A stretch of 55,915 nucleotides of DNA from Candidatus Campylobacter infans. Its GTDB lineage: Bacteria > Campylobacterota > Campylobacteria > Campylobacterales > Campylobacteraceae. The number at the start of each line of letters is the position of its first letter. The first letter of the stretch is position 1. The translations under genes and the position numbers were made by a program. The notes below the pieces were generated by a model. The model did not search any database, was not told where the DNA came from, and saw nothing but the letters and a program-made list of their open reading frames with translations. Below are positions 8,532-17,521 of the stretch, in pieces. The stretch covers positions 1-55,915 of the forward strand of contig SPMW01000007.1 of assembly GCA_009827235.1 (NCBI GenBank). The letters run 5' to 3'.

Positions 8532-10147
8532 TAAAGTATTCCGTCAGAATATCCCAAAGATTTTAAAGAATCTTTAACATTACCTGTTTCGTTGATATTA
8601 ACAACTTTTGGTGTAATTATAAAGACTAACTCTGTGTCTCTTAATGAATCTTTTACATTTTTAAATAAATAACCAATCGCAGGTATATCACCTAAAACAG
8701 GAACTTTATTTACATTTTTACCAGTTTCTTGGCTAATTAAACCACCTAAGACTATTGTATCACCGCTATTAACTTGTACAACAGTAGAAAGCTTTTTTTG
8801 TAAGGTATCAGGTGCTATGCTACGAGCTGCAGTTTGTCTTACATTATCTTCTTGATATTTAAAAGTATTTAAACTAGGATTTATGCGCAACATAATCTTG
8901 CCATCATCACTTACCTCAGGTAAAATATTCAACAAAATACCTATAAAAGTAGAATACTGAGTAACATCTTGTGTTACGGTAGTACCAGTATCAGAGCTTA
9001 CATTTGAGCTAGTGATTTGATAATTTATATTATCGCCTACTGATATAATTGCTTGTTGATTATTCATAGTCATTACTTTTGGACTAGAAATAACCTTAGA
9101 GTTACCTTTTGTTTCAAGGAAATTAATTACGCCCTCTAAATTAATATCTACTCCACCGCCTAAAATAAAGCCACCAGTGATAGAGCGCATAGTAGGTATG
9201 GCTGCATTGCCTATTTCTCTTGTTATCCAATCGCCATCTTCACCTGTGTAAGAATATTCATACTTGGTGCCTTGAAAAGGAATTCTATTACTTCTTGTAC
9301 CGGCCTTGGCATTAGGACTTGGATCATTGCCTCTTCTACCAAATTTAAATGAACTAGGACTTCCATCGCCTAAATTGCTATTAAATTTTAGATTAAATTT
9401 AGACCAATCAATACCTTTTGAAAATTCATTTTCAAGTTGGATAGAAATAATGCGAACATCTATCATAACTTGTTTTTTCAAGCTTGTATTTAGATTATTT
9501 ATGTAGCGAGCTACACGATTTATTTGTGTTTTGGTACCAGTTACTGTTATTAGCCCAGCATTTGGATTAATCACAGGTGCTGGAGCGGCAAAATGCTCTA
9601 TGCCGTTATTCATAATAGCTAAAATTTCAGCTTGTAATTGTGTCCAAAAATCAAACTTTTCAGTTATTTTAATGATATTTTCTTGTGATTCTAAGTCTGT
9701 GTTGTTTTCGTTTTGATCACTTAAATTTTCAAGCTCAGTAGGTGCTGAATCAGTAGATGCTCTTGTAACAGCACGACCTTCTCTAATAGATGTTATATAA
9801 TCGATTTTAAAAGTTCTAGACTCAGTAGTAGCAACCTTTAAAACCTTTTTATTAAAGGTATAACTTAAATCATTATGAGTGATCAATATATCAAAGATAT
9901 CACTCAAACTCAATGATTTAATGTTTATGCCGGTGGCATCTTGGCCTAATATACTACTAGCATTCCTATCAGCTACAATAATACTAAAATCACAAGTTGA
10001 AGACAACTGAGATAAAATCTCTTTGATACTTGTATTATCATCCGAAATTTTGATGCTAAAAAGCCTGCGATCGCAACTAGCACCAAAAGCCAAAGTGCTA
10101 CTTAGCAAAAATGCTAAAAATAGCTTAATTAAACGATATTGTGACAT
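8531..10147 (-). CDS. ctsD: Outer membrane secretin CtsD (MshL family)
   Basis: A secretin of 538 residues, forming the outer membrane channel of the pilus/DNA uptake system. It has a signal peptide ending near FGAS, a small STN-like domain (about 30-110), an N-domain with KQVMIDVRIISIQL, and the C-terminal secretin core with the hallmark VNSGDTIVLGGL followed by VPVLGDIPAIGYLF and ELVFIITPKVV. Architecture and length fit MshL rather than PilQ, since there are no AMIN domains. The start ATG at 10147 lies 23 bases inside ctsR, with AAAGGGG as ribosome binding site, indicating coupled translation. Confidence 0.92.
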   Translation of the reverse strand: MSQYRLIKLFLAFLLSSTLAFGASCDRRLFSIKISDDNTSIKEILSQLSSTCDFSIIVADRNASSILGQDATGINIKSLSLSDIFDILITHNDLSYTFNKKVLKVATTESRTFKIDYITSIREGRAVTRASTDSAPTELENLSDQNENNTDLESQENIIKITEKFDFWTQLQAEILAIMNNGIEHFAAPAPVINPNAGLITVTGTKTQINRVARYINNLNTSLKKQVMIDVRIISIQLENEFSKGIDWSKFNLKFNSNLGDGSPSSFKFGRRGNDPSPNAKAGTRSNRIPFQGTKYEYSYTGEDGDWITREIGNAAIPTMRSITGGFILGGGVDINLEGVINFLETKGNSKVISSPKVMTMNNQQAIISVGDNINYQITSSNVSSDTGTTVTQDVTQYSTFIGILLNILPEVSDDGKIMLRINPSLNTFKYQEDNVRQTAARSIAPDTLQKKLSTVVQVNSGDTIVLGGLISQETGKNVNKVPVLGDIPAIGYLFKNVKDSLRDTELVFIITPKVVNINETGNVKDSLKSLGYSDGIL

Positions 10148-10535
10148 TGTTTCCCCTTTTTAGTTCTATCGTTACATTTGTATCTGTGTTTGGATCATTT
10201 AAGATTGCTTGTCTTGATTCTATCTTAATAAGTTTGTATTGTTCTATATCTTCATCAAGTTTATACCAAGACCCATTTATCCTTGCAGAATTGCCTACAA
10301 TTGCGCTTAATTCAAAATTTGGAATAACTACAGCTGATTCAGGTTTTACTCTTGCAAAAGGATCTTTAATCTCATCTATTTGCTCTTGGGTAATTTCGCT
10401 CTTGCGCTCTTTTGCTATTTCTTCTATTTCTGCTGGCACATTATTTTGTTCTTGTGTAGCATTTAATTCATCATTTGCCGTCAATAAAACAAAAGAACAA
10501 AACATCAATGCTATTTTTATGAATGTTTTTTTCAT
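10125..10535 (-). CDS. ctsR: CtsR, small periplasmic PilP/MshK-like protein
   Basis: A 136-residue exported protein with an N-terminal signal peptide (hydrophobic to about LLTAND), an acidic helical linker, a DPF motif, and a C-terminal beta-rich domain (FELSAIVGNSARINGSWY) that resembles the PilP/MshK fold contacting the secretin. It comes directly before the secretin gene and overlaps it, as pilP precedes pilQ and mshK precedes mshL. In C. jejuni ctsR mutants lose transformation. The structural assignment is inference from pattern and position. Confidence 0.75.
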   Translation of the reverse strand: MKKTFIKIALMFCSFVLLTANDELNATQEQNNVPAEIEEIAKERKSEITQEQIDEIKDPFARVKPESAVVIPNFELSAIVGNSARINGSWYKLDEDIEQYKLIKIESRQAILNDPNTDTNVTIELKRGNNVTISFN

Positions 10536-10571
10536 ATCCTTCCTCGCTTTAATATTCTTTTGTGTATAGTT

Positions 10572-11201
10572 TTACTCATATCTTACGCCCCATGATGATA
10601 TATTGATATGTCCATAGATATTGCCTTTATCATTAACTTTCATATCTATATCGCTTATATCTATCGCATCTATGCTTTCTTCTAATCGTCTTGTGTATTG
10701 CACTATGTTGTTAAAACTTTCTGTTTCAAAAGTTACATTCACATCATACAATTTAGCAAAACTCAAAGGATTTACTTGATTAAGCATATTGTCTATTCTA
10801 ATGATTGTTACATTAGTATCCAAAGCATCGCGTGCAATGTCGTTTAGATAGACATTTATATTGCTACCTGCTAGCAATTTAGATAGCTCTTTAACCTTTT
10901 GGCTAACCTCAGAATTTTTTTGACTCACGCTTGCAACTTCGCTTTGTTTTTCTTGAATTTCTCTATTGAGCCTAGCGATTTGACTATTTAATTCTTTTGG
11001 TTTATTTTTTAGGTCGTTGAGTTCTTTGTTAATTCCATTTAATTCAGATTCAACATTTTCTCTTACTTCAACAGCACTAGGATTAACCAGTAAATAAATT
11101 ATATAAGCAACAGCCACAAATGCTACTAAAAAGATAAGCCTTTTGTCTTTATCTTTTTTACCTTCAAAATATTCGTCTAATCTTTGTATGTATTCTTCCA
11201 T
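10572..11201 (-). CDS. PilO/MshJ-like inner membrane alignment protein
   Basis: The 209-residue protein has a charged cytoplasmic tail, one transmembrane helix (about residues 22-42), a coiled coil (about 50-110) and a C-terminal alpha/beta domain with LYDVNVTFETESFNNIVQY, which resembles the ferredoxin-like fold of PilO. PilO pairs with PilN to form the inner membrane ring that joins the cytoplasmic ATPase complex to the secretin. It overlaps the PilM/PilN-like gene by one base and sits 36 bases before ctsR. I do not know a settled Campylobacter gene name for it. Confidence 0.78.
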   Translation of the reverse strand: MEEYIQRLDEYFEGKKDKDKRLIFLVAFVAVAYIIYLLVNPSAVEVRENVESELNGINKELNDLKNKPKELNSQIARLNREIQEKQSEVASVSQKNSEVSQKVKELSKLLAGSNINVYLNDIARDALDTNVTIIRIDNMLNQVNPLSFAKLYDVNVTFETESFNNIVQYTRRLEESIDAIDISDIDMKVNDKGNIYGHINISSWGVRYE

Positions 11202-12733
11202 TATTTCACTCCTATTTTGATAGCACTTTGGTAGATACCCTCTTTAACAGAAATTTCCTTAGCAACTACACTATATCTATCAGAATTTTCTATAAATTTT
11301 ATAAGCTTAGTGATTTTTATATCATTACTACTATTTAATACTACGGTTATGATATTATCACTATCAATGCTTATATTTTCGGTATTTACACCTTGATCAT
11401 TTAAATATTTAGCTATATCATATAAGGTAGAGTTTTTCATTTTATACTCAACCTTTTTTGAATGGCTATCTTTAATGATATTTTCTTTAAGTTCAAGGTC
11501 GGCGCGTAAATTTGCTAATTTATCCTTAATGGCATTAAATTCTTTTTGGGTATTTTCTTTTTTAGAATTTAAACCATTAACCTCTTGCTGTAAAGATTCT
11601 ACTTTTAACTTTTGTTTATCTCTTTCCATTGTATTCAAACCAGCTTGAACCAGCTCTACACCAGGCATTATCAAGCCAGCTACCAAAGCTACACCCATAA
11701 GAGCTACGAATTTACCACCATCGCGTTTCATAAATGCAGGCGGTCGGAGATATGGGCTTAGATTTAAAGGGCTTCTTTCATCATCACAGCCTCTTGCGTA
11801 TAAAAACATTAAAACATTTAAGAAATTTATATCTTGCTCGCCACCTTCAAAATTTAGGTTAAAGCTAAAATCTCTACATTCTATGCCTATGCGCTTGCTG
11901 GCTAAATCCGCTAAGCCATTTATTGTGCCTATATCTGTGCCTATAAATATTTTAGAAATATTAGCAGTTGATAAATCGCTTAAATTTGCAAAAACATCAG
12001 ATACAAAATAAAGCAATTCATCTACGACATTAACCATTTCTCCGCTTACGCCGTCTTGTTTTAGCTTAGCAAAAAAATCGGCTTTTTCTATTTTTTGTCC
12101 GGTTATTGCTGGATACTGAGCGGCTAAATAATTAAGGGTATATCGCCCAAGAGAGCGCACAAAAGAGAAGTTTCCTTGATTATACACCACCACATATGCC
12201 TCATCATCACCTATATAAATAAAGCAATCCACACTATTACTATCTAGCACACCTTGTTCATATAAGCCTTTATATAGCAACGGCTCTGGTACCACATAAT
12301 CTATATATTCGGTATTAAACAGCAATGGTTGTAGATTTGTTTCTACGGTTTCAGCTGAAATCAAAAATACATCGTAGAAATTTTCTTTATCTTTTCTTGG
12401 CCCATAAGACATAAGAAATTGCTGAGCATTATCTAATGCCAAATTACGATAAGCTGCATCTAAAAGAAAACCCTCAAGAGTTTCTCCACTTGAACTACCA
12501 GAAGCATCTAATTTGGTATAGTGCAATTCTCTATTCTTTACATAAGTAACAATCATAGGATCTTTTTTACTTATAGAAGAATAATCCTTTGGCTTTACGA
12601 CATTATCTTTAAAAGCATAGGCCTTGCTTTTAAAGACATCTACGGTAGTAATTTCTAGTCCTTTTTTAGAACTAGAACTCTTGCCCGAGACTGTGCTCGG
12701 TCCCTTAAAGGAAGCTAAAAAGTTGTTTTTCAT
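11201..12733 (-). CDS. PilM-PilN fusion (GspL/MshI-like) protein of the transformation system
   Basis: This 510-residue protein joins two modules that are separate in classical type IV pilus systems. Residues 1-330 look like a PilM/GspL actin-fold domain (CFIYIGDDEAYVVVY and IFIGTDIGTINGLADLA resemble its beta-hairpin segments). A transmembrane helix lies near 345-365 (FVALMGVALVAGLIMPG), then a coiled coil with many Lys and Glu (about 375-440) and a PilN-like periplasmic domain. It is the first gene of the operon and would anchor the ATPase to the inner membrane ring. A GTG four codons upstream (12745) is in frame, but it overlaps the ribosome binding site AGGGGTGAGG that serves the ATG at 12733. 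Confidence 0.75.
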   Translation of the reverse strand: MKNNFLASFKGPSTVSGKSSSSKKGLEITTVDVFKSKAYAFKDNVVKPKDYSSISKKDPMIVTYVKNRELHYTKLDASGSSSGETLEGFLLDAAYRNLALDNAQQFLMSYGPRKDKENFYDVFLISAETVETNLQPLLFNTEYIDYVVPEPLLYKGLYEQGVLDSNSVDCFIYIGDDEAYVVVYNQGNFSFVRSLGRYTLNYLAAQYPAITGQKIEKADFFAKLKQDGVSGEMVNVVDELLYFVSDVFANLSDLSTANISKIFIGTDIGTINGLADLASKRIGIECRDFSFNLNFEGGEQDINFLNVLMFLYARGCDDERSPLNLSPYLRPPAFMKRDGGKFVALMGVALVAGLIMPGVELVQAGLNTMERDKQKLKVESLQQEVNGLNSKKENTQKEFNAIKDKLANLRADLELKENIIKDSHSKKVEYKMKNSTLYDIAKYLNDQGVNTENISIDSDNIITVVLNSSNDIKITKLIKFIENSDRYSVVAKEISVKEGIYQSAIKIGVK

Positions 12734-12770
12734 CAGCAGCCTCACCCCTAATTTTTTTTAAAAGTTTGGC

Positions 12771-12830
12771 ATTATAACAAAAAAACGGCATTTTTTACTT
12801 TTTTTTTAATTTTTTTTTTACTTTTTTTTT
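12771..12830 (-). promoter_or_regulatory. Transformation operon promoter with phased upstream A-tracts
   Basis: Read on the minus strand, TTTTTTTG then TTATAAT gives a -10 box TATAAT at 12776-12771, about 38 bp before the first start codon. There is no -35 box. Upstream come A-runs of 6, 9, 10 and 9 (12791-12796, 12799-12807, 12810-12819, 12822-12830), starting 8, 11 and 12 bp apart, close to one helical turn. Such phasing bends DNA and can act as an UP-like element. The tracts also lie just past the era stop codon. Confidence 0.7.
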
Positions 12831-12838
12831 GAATTTAG

Positions 12839-13711
12839 TTAAAGAAAAACATTTTTTTTAAGACTTTTTTCATTTTTATGCCAATTTTTTTGCACTTTTA
12901 CTTCAAGTCCTAGATAAACTTTTTGTCCGTCTAAGGCTGCTATTAGTTTTCTAGCTTTAATGCCGATATTTTTAAGAGCGCTTATGAAAATGCCTTTATG
13001 GCTTTGGCTATCTGTGATGATAACTGCTTCTACGCTGGTAAGTTTAGGTAAATTTTTCACGCCTTTTATCAGTACCTCAGCACTATAAGGCAATTCATCA
13101 CTAACGCAAGCAAAAATCGCTTCAAGGATAAAATCTCTATAAATATCCTTGCTTTTTGCATCGCTTAAATCCTGGCTATCATAATATAATGGCGCTACTG
13201 GCAAAATTTTAATGCATTCATTTAATAATTCATCTCTAAAAGCTGCCTTTTTTATGCTAACTGGCACAAGCGCGCTATAATTTTGGCTGTAAGTATTATA
13301 TTGTGCTAATTTTGCAAAAAGCGCTTCTTTTTTAGCTAAATCTACCTTTGTGATAACGACTATATGCGCCTTTTGGCATTTTGCTACCTTTAAAATTTCT
13401 AAAAATTGCTCATAATCTTTAATATCATCAAAAACACTAGCGCAAAATATCAAAGCATCGCAATCATTTAAACTTTCAATTGCTTTTTCATTTAAAATTT
13501 TATTTAATAGCTTTTGGCTGTTATTTAGCCCGGGTGTGTCTATGAAGATTAATTGATTTTGCCCGTGCATTACTATGGCTTTTAGTGTTCGTCTAGTGGC
13601 GTTTTGCTTGTGTGAAACTAATGTGATTTTTGTATTTAGCAAATAATTAATTAGGCTAGATTTACCTGAGTTCGTGCGCCCAATTACTGATATAAAGCCA
13701 GATTTTGCCAT
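12839..13711 (-). CDS. era: GTPase Era with an abnormal KH domain
   Basis: Era binds 16S rRNA and helps mature the 30S subunit. The 290-residue protein has all GTPase motifs: G1 GRTNSGKSS (about residue 11), a G2 Thr in NATRRT, G3 DTPG and G4 TKVD. The C-terminal KH domain is recognisable from SHKGIF, NIGIKARK and VYLGLEVKVQKNW. Where Era normally has a GXXG loop between the first two of these, this protein reads HKGIFISALKNIG, about four residues shorter and without any GXXG. The start ATG has AAAGGC upstream. It lies 54 bp after fliH on the same strand. The C-terminus is Lys-rich and encoded by A-rich sequence. Confidence 0.92.
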   Translation of the reverse strand: MAKSGFISVIGRTNSGKSSLINYLLNTKITLVSHKQNATRRTLKAIVMHGQNQLIFIDTPGLNNSQKLLNKILNEKAIESLNDCDALIFCASVFDDIKDYEQFLEILKVAKCQKAHIVVITKVDLAKKEALFAKLAQYNTYSQNYSALVPVSIKKAAFRDELLNECIKILPVAPLYYDSQDLSDAKSKDIYRDFILEAIFACVSDELPYSAEVLIKGVKNLPKLTSVEAVIITDSQSHKGIFISALKNIGIKARKLIAALDGQKVYLGLEVKVQKNWHKNEKSLKKNVFL

Positions 13712-13765
13712 TTAATGCCTTTAAAATTTTAATAAATTGCCACTAAATACACAAATCCGCCAAAC

Positions 13766-14635
13766 TCATTCACTTAAAATTTTACGAATCTTTTCAAAGC
13801 GCGTATTTATCGTGCCATCTATATTGCCACTATCGCTTAAAAGCAAAGCCCCGCCAGGACTTATAGCATCATCGCTGCTAAGTTTTATATGCGTATCGCC
13901 TTCAAATTGTTCGCTCAAATAGCCATAATCCTTGCTATTTACTTTTATTTCAACGCTTGCGGCATCTTTTAGCTCGCTAATTAAACTCTTAGCTATATTT
14001 AGCGCAACCTTGGCTGAGTTTTCTTTGATTTCTTTTAGCACCACTTCTTTTGCTATATCGATTGCTGTGTGGCTTAATTGCTCTTGTGTTTTTGCCAAAA
14101 ACTCATCAAAACGCGCACTTTGTTCATCTAGCTTTTTAATGCTCGTGCTATATTTGCTCTCTAAATCTTTAATTTGCGCATCGTAGGCGGTTTTTGCGGC
14201 TTGCTCGCCTGCTTGCTCGCCCTCTTTTCTTGCTTTATCTGTTTCGCTAGCTAGGCGTTGTTTAAACTCGCTTTCTTGGCTTTCTATTTTCATTTGAAGT
14301 TTTATGATGTTATCGCTTAATTCATCTGTGCGCTTTAAAAGCTCTTCTATAAAGCTTGGTTGGGAATTTTGCGTGCTTTGTGGCTCTTGTGGTTCTGGCT
14401 GTTTGATTGCTGGTGTAATTACTTGAGTTGTTGCAAGCGAAGTATCTGCGGTGCTTTCTTTATCTATTTGCTCAGCATTTATTTGCTCGGCATTTGCTTG
14501 CTCAGCGCATTTGCTTGGTTTTTCGTTGCTGATATTAGCGTTTTCTTCATTATCGCGTCTTGTGTTTAAAACCTTAAATCTATATGGTTTGATCGTATGT
14601 TTTTGGCTACTAGCGTCTATTACATTACTTTGCAT
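13766..14635 (-). CDS. fliH: Flagellar assembly protein FliH
   Basis: FliH is the cytoplasmic stator of the flagellar type III export ATPase FliI. The 289-residue protein has a variable N-terminal part rich in Gln, Glu and Ala (a repeated AEQINAEQ segment), a long central coiled coil (about 110-190) and the conserved C-terminal E-type stator domain (VLKEIKENSAKVALNIAKSL, then DISPGGALL-like DAISPGGALLL near residue 255). It follows fliG by 80 bp in the same order as in C. jejuni (fliF-fliG-fliH). Confidence 0.85.
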   Translation of the reverse strand: MQSNVIDASSQKHTIKPYRFKVLNTRRDNEENANISNEKPSKCAEQANAEQINAEQIDKESTADTSLATTQVITPAIKQPEPQEPQSTQNSQPSFIEELLKRTDELSDNIIKLQMKIESQESEFKQRLASETDKARKEGEQAGEQAAKTAYDAQIKDLESKYSTSIKKLDEQSARFDEFLAKTQEQLSHTAIDIAKEVVLKEIKENSAKVALNIAKSLISELKDAASVEIKVNSKDYGYLSEQFEGDTHIKLSSDDAISPGGALLLSDSGNIDGTINTRFEKIRKILSE

Positions 14636-14715
14636 TTTTACTCTTTTTCTAAAACAGCGGTTTTAAAATTTTAAAATTTAGCCACAAACACAGCATCTAA
14701 AACCACCATTAAATT

Positions 14716-15744
14716 TTATTCAATCATCTCGTCATTACCGCCTAATTGAACCACACCGGTTTCAGCTAGCTTTTGCACTGCTTCTACTACTTTGCGCTGT
14801 GCTTCTTCTACTTCTTTTACACGCACAGCACCAAGATAGCCCATTTCTTCTATAAAAGCCTCGCTTGCGCGCTGGGACATATTTGTCAAAAATCTTTGTT
14901 TTAACTCTTCGCTAGCACTTTTTAAGCCTACCATTAAGTCTTTTTTATCCACGACTTTTAGCACCTCGCGAATTGCTGTGTTATTAAGAGAATTAATATC
15001 TTCAAAAGTAAACATCATTTCTTTGATATTTGCTGCGAGGTTTGGATCGCTTTGTTCGATAAAATCAATTGTAGTTTTAGCCGCTTTTTGTCCTAAGCGA
15101 TTTAGCGTCTCAGCCACGGCTCTTGTGCCACCTATTTCAACCTTATAGCTTGTTAGGCTTTGTAGTTTGCTTTCTAGCACGGCAGAAACGCGCTTAATCA
15201 CGCTAGGGCTGATATCGCCAAGATTTGCCATACGCATCACCACCTCGCCCCTAATATCCTCAGGAAAATAAAACAGCGTCTCAGCAGCACTCGTAGCGTC
15301 CATGTGAGCTACTATTAAGGCGATGGTTTGCGGGTGTTCTTTAACAATAAAATCAGCCAACTGCTGTGGGCGCACATTTTGTAAATAGCCAAAAGAGCGC
15401 GTAGTTTCCATAGATTTTTGCAATTTATCTAAAATTTTTTGCGCTTCTTCGGGACCAAAAGTTTTATATAAAATTTCTTTTGCGTATTCTAAACCACCTG
15501 TTTTAATATGCTGATTTGAAGCAAATAAAGCATAAAATTCTTCAAGCACCGCTGCTGCTACTGCTTTATCTAGCGTTTTGGCTGTGGCTATATGGCGCGA
15601 AATCTCCATAACAACCTCAGGATCCATATGCGAAAAAATCAAACTAGCCGCATCTTCACCCATTTGTATTATCATTATAGCGATCTTTTCAGGCATTGAA
15701 AGATCATCAAAAACCATTTTTTGTTCTTCATTTAATTTTGCCAT
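14716..15744 (-). CDS. fliG: Flagellar motor switch protein FliG
   Basis: FliG links the MS ring to the torque-generating stator contacts. The 342-residue protein has the three FliG domains: the FliF-binding N-terminal domain (MPEKIAIMIIQMGEDAA, about 17-33), the middle domain with the EHPQTIA motif (about 133) that contacts FliM, and the C-terminal domain with charged torque helix residues (about 280-300), ending VRVKEVEEAQRKVVEAV. The fliF stop and the fliG start share one base (TAATG), so translation is coupled. Confidence 0.96.
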   Translation of the reverse strand: MAKLNEEQKMVFDDLSMPEKIAIMIIQMGEDAASLIFSHMDPEVVMEISRHIATAKTLDKAVAAAVLEEFYALFASNQHIKTGGLEYAKEILYKTFGPEEAQKILDKLQKSMETTRSFGYLQNVRPQQLADFIVKEHPQTIALIVAHMDATSAAETLFYFPEDIRGEVVMRMANLGDISPSVIKRVSAVLESKLQSLTSYKVEIGGTRAVAETLNRLGQKAAKTTIDFIEQSDPNLAANIKEMMFTFEDINSLNNTAIREVLKVVDKKDLMVGLKSASEELKQRFLTNMSQRASEAFIEEMGYLGAVRVKEVEEAQRKVVEAVQKLAETGVVQLGGNDEMIE

Positions 15745-17474
15745 TAAAAATCCTTAGAGCCACTAAAACTATTATCTGTTTTAACCATACTTTGAAGCAA
15801 CGATGCCACCTCATCGCTTCGCTCAGCCACTATGCCCTTCATTTTTTCAAGCAATACATCATATTTTAAATCTTCTTCATTAAAGTCATCATTCATACCA
15901 AGCTCATCTTCTGCGCGTTTTTTAGCAGCTTTGAATCGCTCTATTGTATCTTCTGCTTCTTCTTCTACATCAATTTCTTCTTCAAAAACTGCTTCTTCTT
16001 GTGGTTTAGTATCCATTAGCATTTTATTCATAAATGGCACAATCACCTTTTTATAGAATACAAACAAAATTAAAGCCACCAGCAAATACTTCAACACAGG
16101 CAAAAGTGGCTTAATATATTCTTCTTCAAAGCGTTGAAATTTTGTAAGTGGCGTGCTTATATTATTAGGTCTAAACTCAAAATTGCTCACCGTTACTTGA
16201 TCGCCACGCGCTTGATTATAACCCACTGCTTGCTCGACTAAAGAGCGTATTTGATTTACTTCATTTTCATTAAGCGGGATATAATTTATCTTGCTTGTAA
16301 GCTCGCCGCTTTCATCGCGCACATTTTCATATCTGCCATCTACTACCACAGCTGCGGTTAAACGCTTAATAGTAGCAAATTGCGGTTTTGTTTTGATTAT
16401 TTGTTTTGAAATTTCATAGTTTGTGTTTGTAACGGTTTTATCGTATTCTTGCGTTGGTTTATTATCTTCTATGCCTTGAACTGGCCCTATATTACTAACA
16501 GCCCCTGGCACGCCGCCTAGCTCTTTTGGATCGCGCCCTACTTTATGCTCTTCTATATTTTGCTCGCTACGCACCACAGAATTTGGATCAAAAATTTCTT
16601 GCTCTTTATCTGTTTGGCTAAAATCAAACTCTATACTAACCTTTGCTGTAACTTTATCTCTACTGCCTACAAAACGCGCTATCATATCTATGATTTTAGC
16701 TTCATAATTGCTCTCAAACTCGTGCTTATAGCGAAGTTGTGCTTTTATTCTAGCAGCTTCTTGCTCATTTTGCATAGCCACACTATCTTCGCCGACAGCA
16801 ACGCCATCTTGGGTAACGATTTTTACATTTTCTAAGCTAAGATTTGGGATAGAGCCAGATACTATGCGCTTAATGCCATCGATTTGGCCATAATCTAATA
16901 ATGAGCCATTTTTAAGCTTGACCACCACAGAAGCAGTTGGGGGAGTTTGACGCTCTGTAAAAACGCTTTCTTTTGGGAAGGCAATATACACGCTAGCGCG
17001 CTCAATAGGCTCTAAACTCTCTATGGTTTTGCTTAATTCGCCTTGAATTGCGCGTTGAAATTTTATGCGTTGCTCGCCTTCTGTCGCGCCAAAACTATTA
17101 GTATCAAAAAGCTCAAAGCCTGGTTTTGTTTTGCTAGCTTGAACTATCCCCAAGCTAGCCACAGCAATGCGCTCGCGATAAACATCTTTATTTGGCACTA
17201 AAATTGTATTTTCGTCTGCTAATTTATATTTAACGCCGTCCATTTCAAGCTGAGCGATGATTTGCGCGCTTACAGATGGTTCTACATTGGCAAAAAGCAC
17301 GCTATAACCAGAAAATTCCTCGCCCGATCCCTTAGGCGCGCGCGTAAAAAGCAACAAAAACACTATCAATGCCACCACAGCCACCACGCTACTTATGGCT
17401 ACGATTTTTTGGCGTTTTGTAAGATTTAAAAATATGGTTGAAAGTTGCCCAAAAAGCTCTTTAAAATTATTCAT
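15744..17474 (-). CDS. fliF: Flagellar MS-ring protein FliF
   Basis: FliF builds the inner membrane ring on which the flagellar motor assembles. The protein is 576 residues, normal for the family, with transmembrane helices near residues 25-45 and 437-455 and two ring-building motifs between them (GYSVLFANVEPSVSAQIIAQL at the start; IERASVYIAFPKESVF). The C-terminal cytoplasmic tail is strongly acidic (EEEIDVEEEAEDTIE) and carries the FliG-binding region. It is the first gene of the fliFGH group and has a clear promoter upstream. Confidence 0.96.
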   Translation of the reverse strand: MNNFKELFGQLSTIFLNLTKRQKIVAISSVVAVVALIVFLLLFTRAPKGSGEEFSGYSVLFANVEPSVSAQIIAQLEMDGVKYKLADENTILVPNKDVYRERIAVASLGIVQASKTKPGFELFDTNSFGATEGEQRIKFQRAIQGELSKTIESLEPIERASVYIAFPKESVFTERQTPPTASVVVKLKNGSLLDYGQIDGIKRIVSGSIPNLSLENVKIVTQDGVAVGEDSVAMQNEQEAARIKAQLRYKHEFESNYEAKIIDMIARFVGSRDKVTAKVSIEFDFSQTDKEQEIFDPNSVVRSEQNIEEHKVGRDPKELGGVPGAVSNIGPVQGIEDNKPTQEYDKTVTNTNYEISKQIIKTKPQFATIKRLTAAVVVDGRYENVRDESGELTSKINYIPLNENEVNQIRSLVEQAVGYNQARGDQVTVSNFEFRPNNISTPLTKFQRFEEEYIKPLLPVLKYLLVALILFVFYKKVIVPFMNKMLMDTKPQEEAVFEEEIDVEEEAEDTIERFKAAKKRAEDELGMNDDFNEEDLKYDVLLEKMKGIVAERSDEVASLLQSMVKTDNSFSGSKDF

Positions 17475-17515
17475 TTAACGCATTGATCCCAAAAAATTTT
17501 AAAATTTAGGCTCCC

Positions 17516-17521
17516 ATTATA
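17516..17521 (-). promoter_or_regulatory. -10 box for the fliF operon
   Basis: On the minus strand TTTGCTATAATGGG places TATAAT about 41 bp before the fliF start. The TTTG-N-TATAAT form is the Campylobacter sigma-70 type. I see no GG-N10-GC sigma-54 pair close to the start. The remaining part up to 17719 is AT-rich with nothing else recognisable. Confidence 0.6.

Noticed and set aside
10141..10569. Plus-strand frame of 142 codons over ctsR
   Set aside because: It is the mirror of ctsR and ctsD, is hydrophobic Ser-rich, and has no homologous pattern.
12852..12859. T8 run near the end of era as a phase-variable tract
   Set aside because: It affects only the last few residues and the surroundings are generally A/T-run rich. 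I found no long G/C tract of the kind used for phase variation in Campylobacter.
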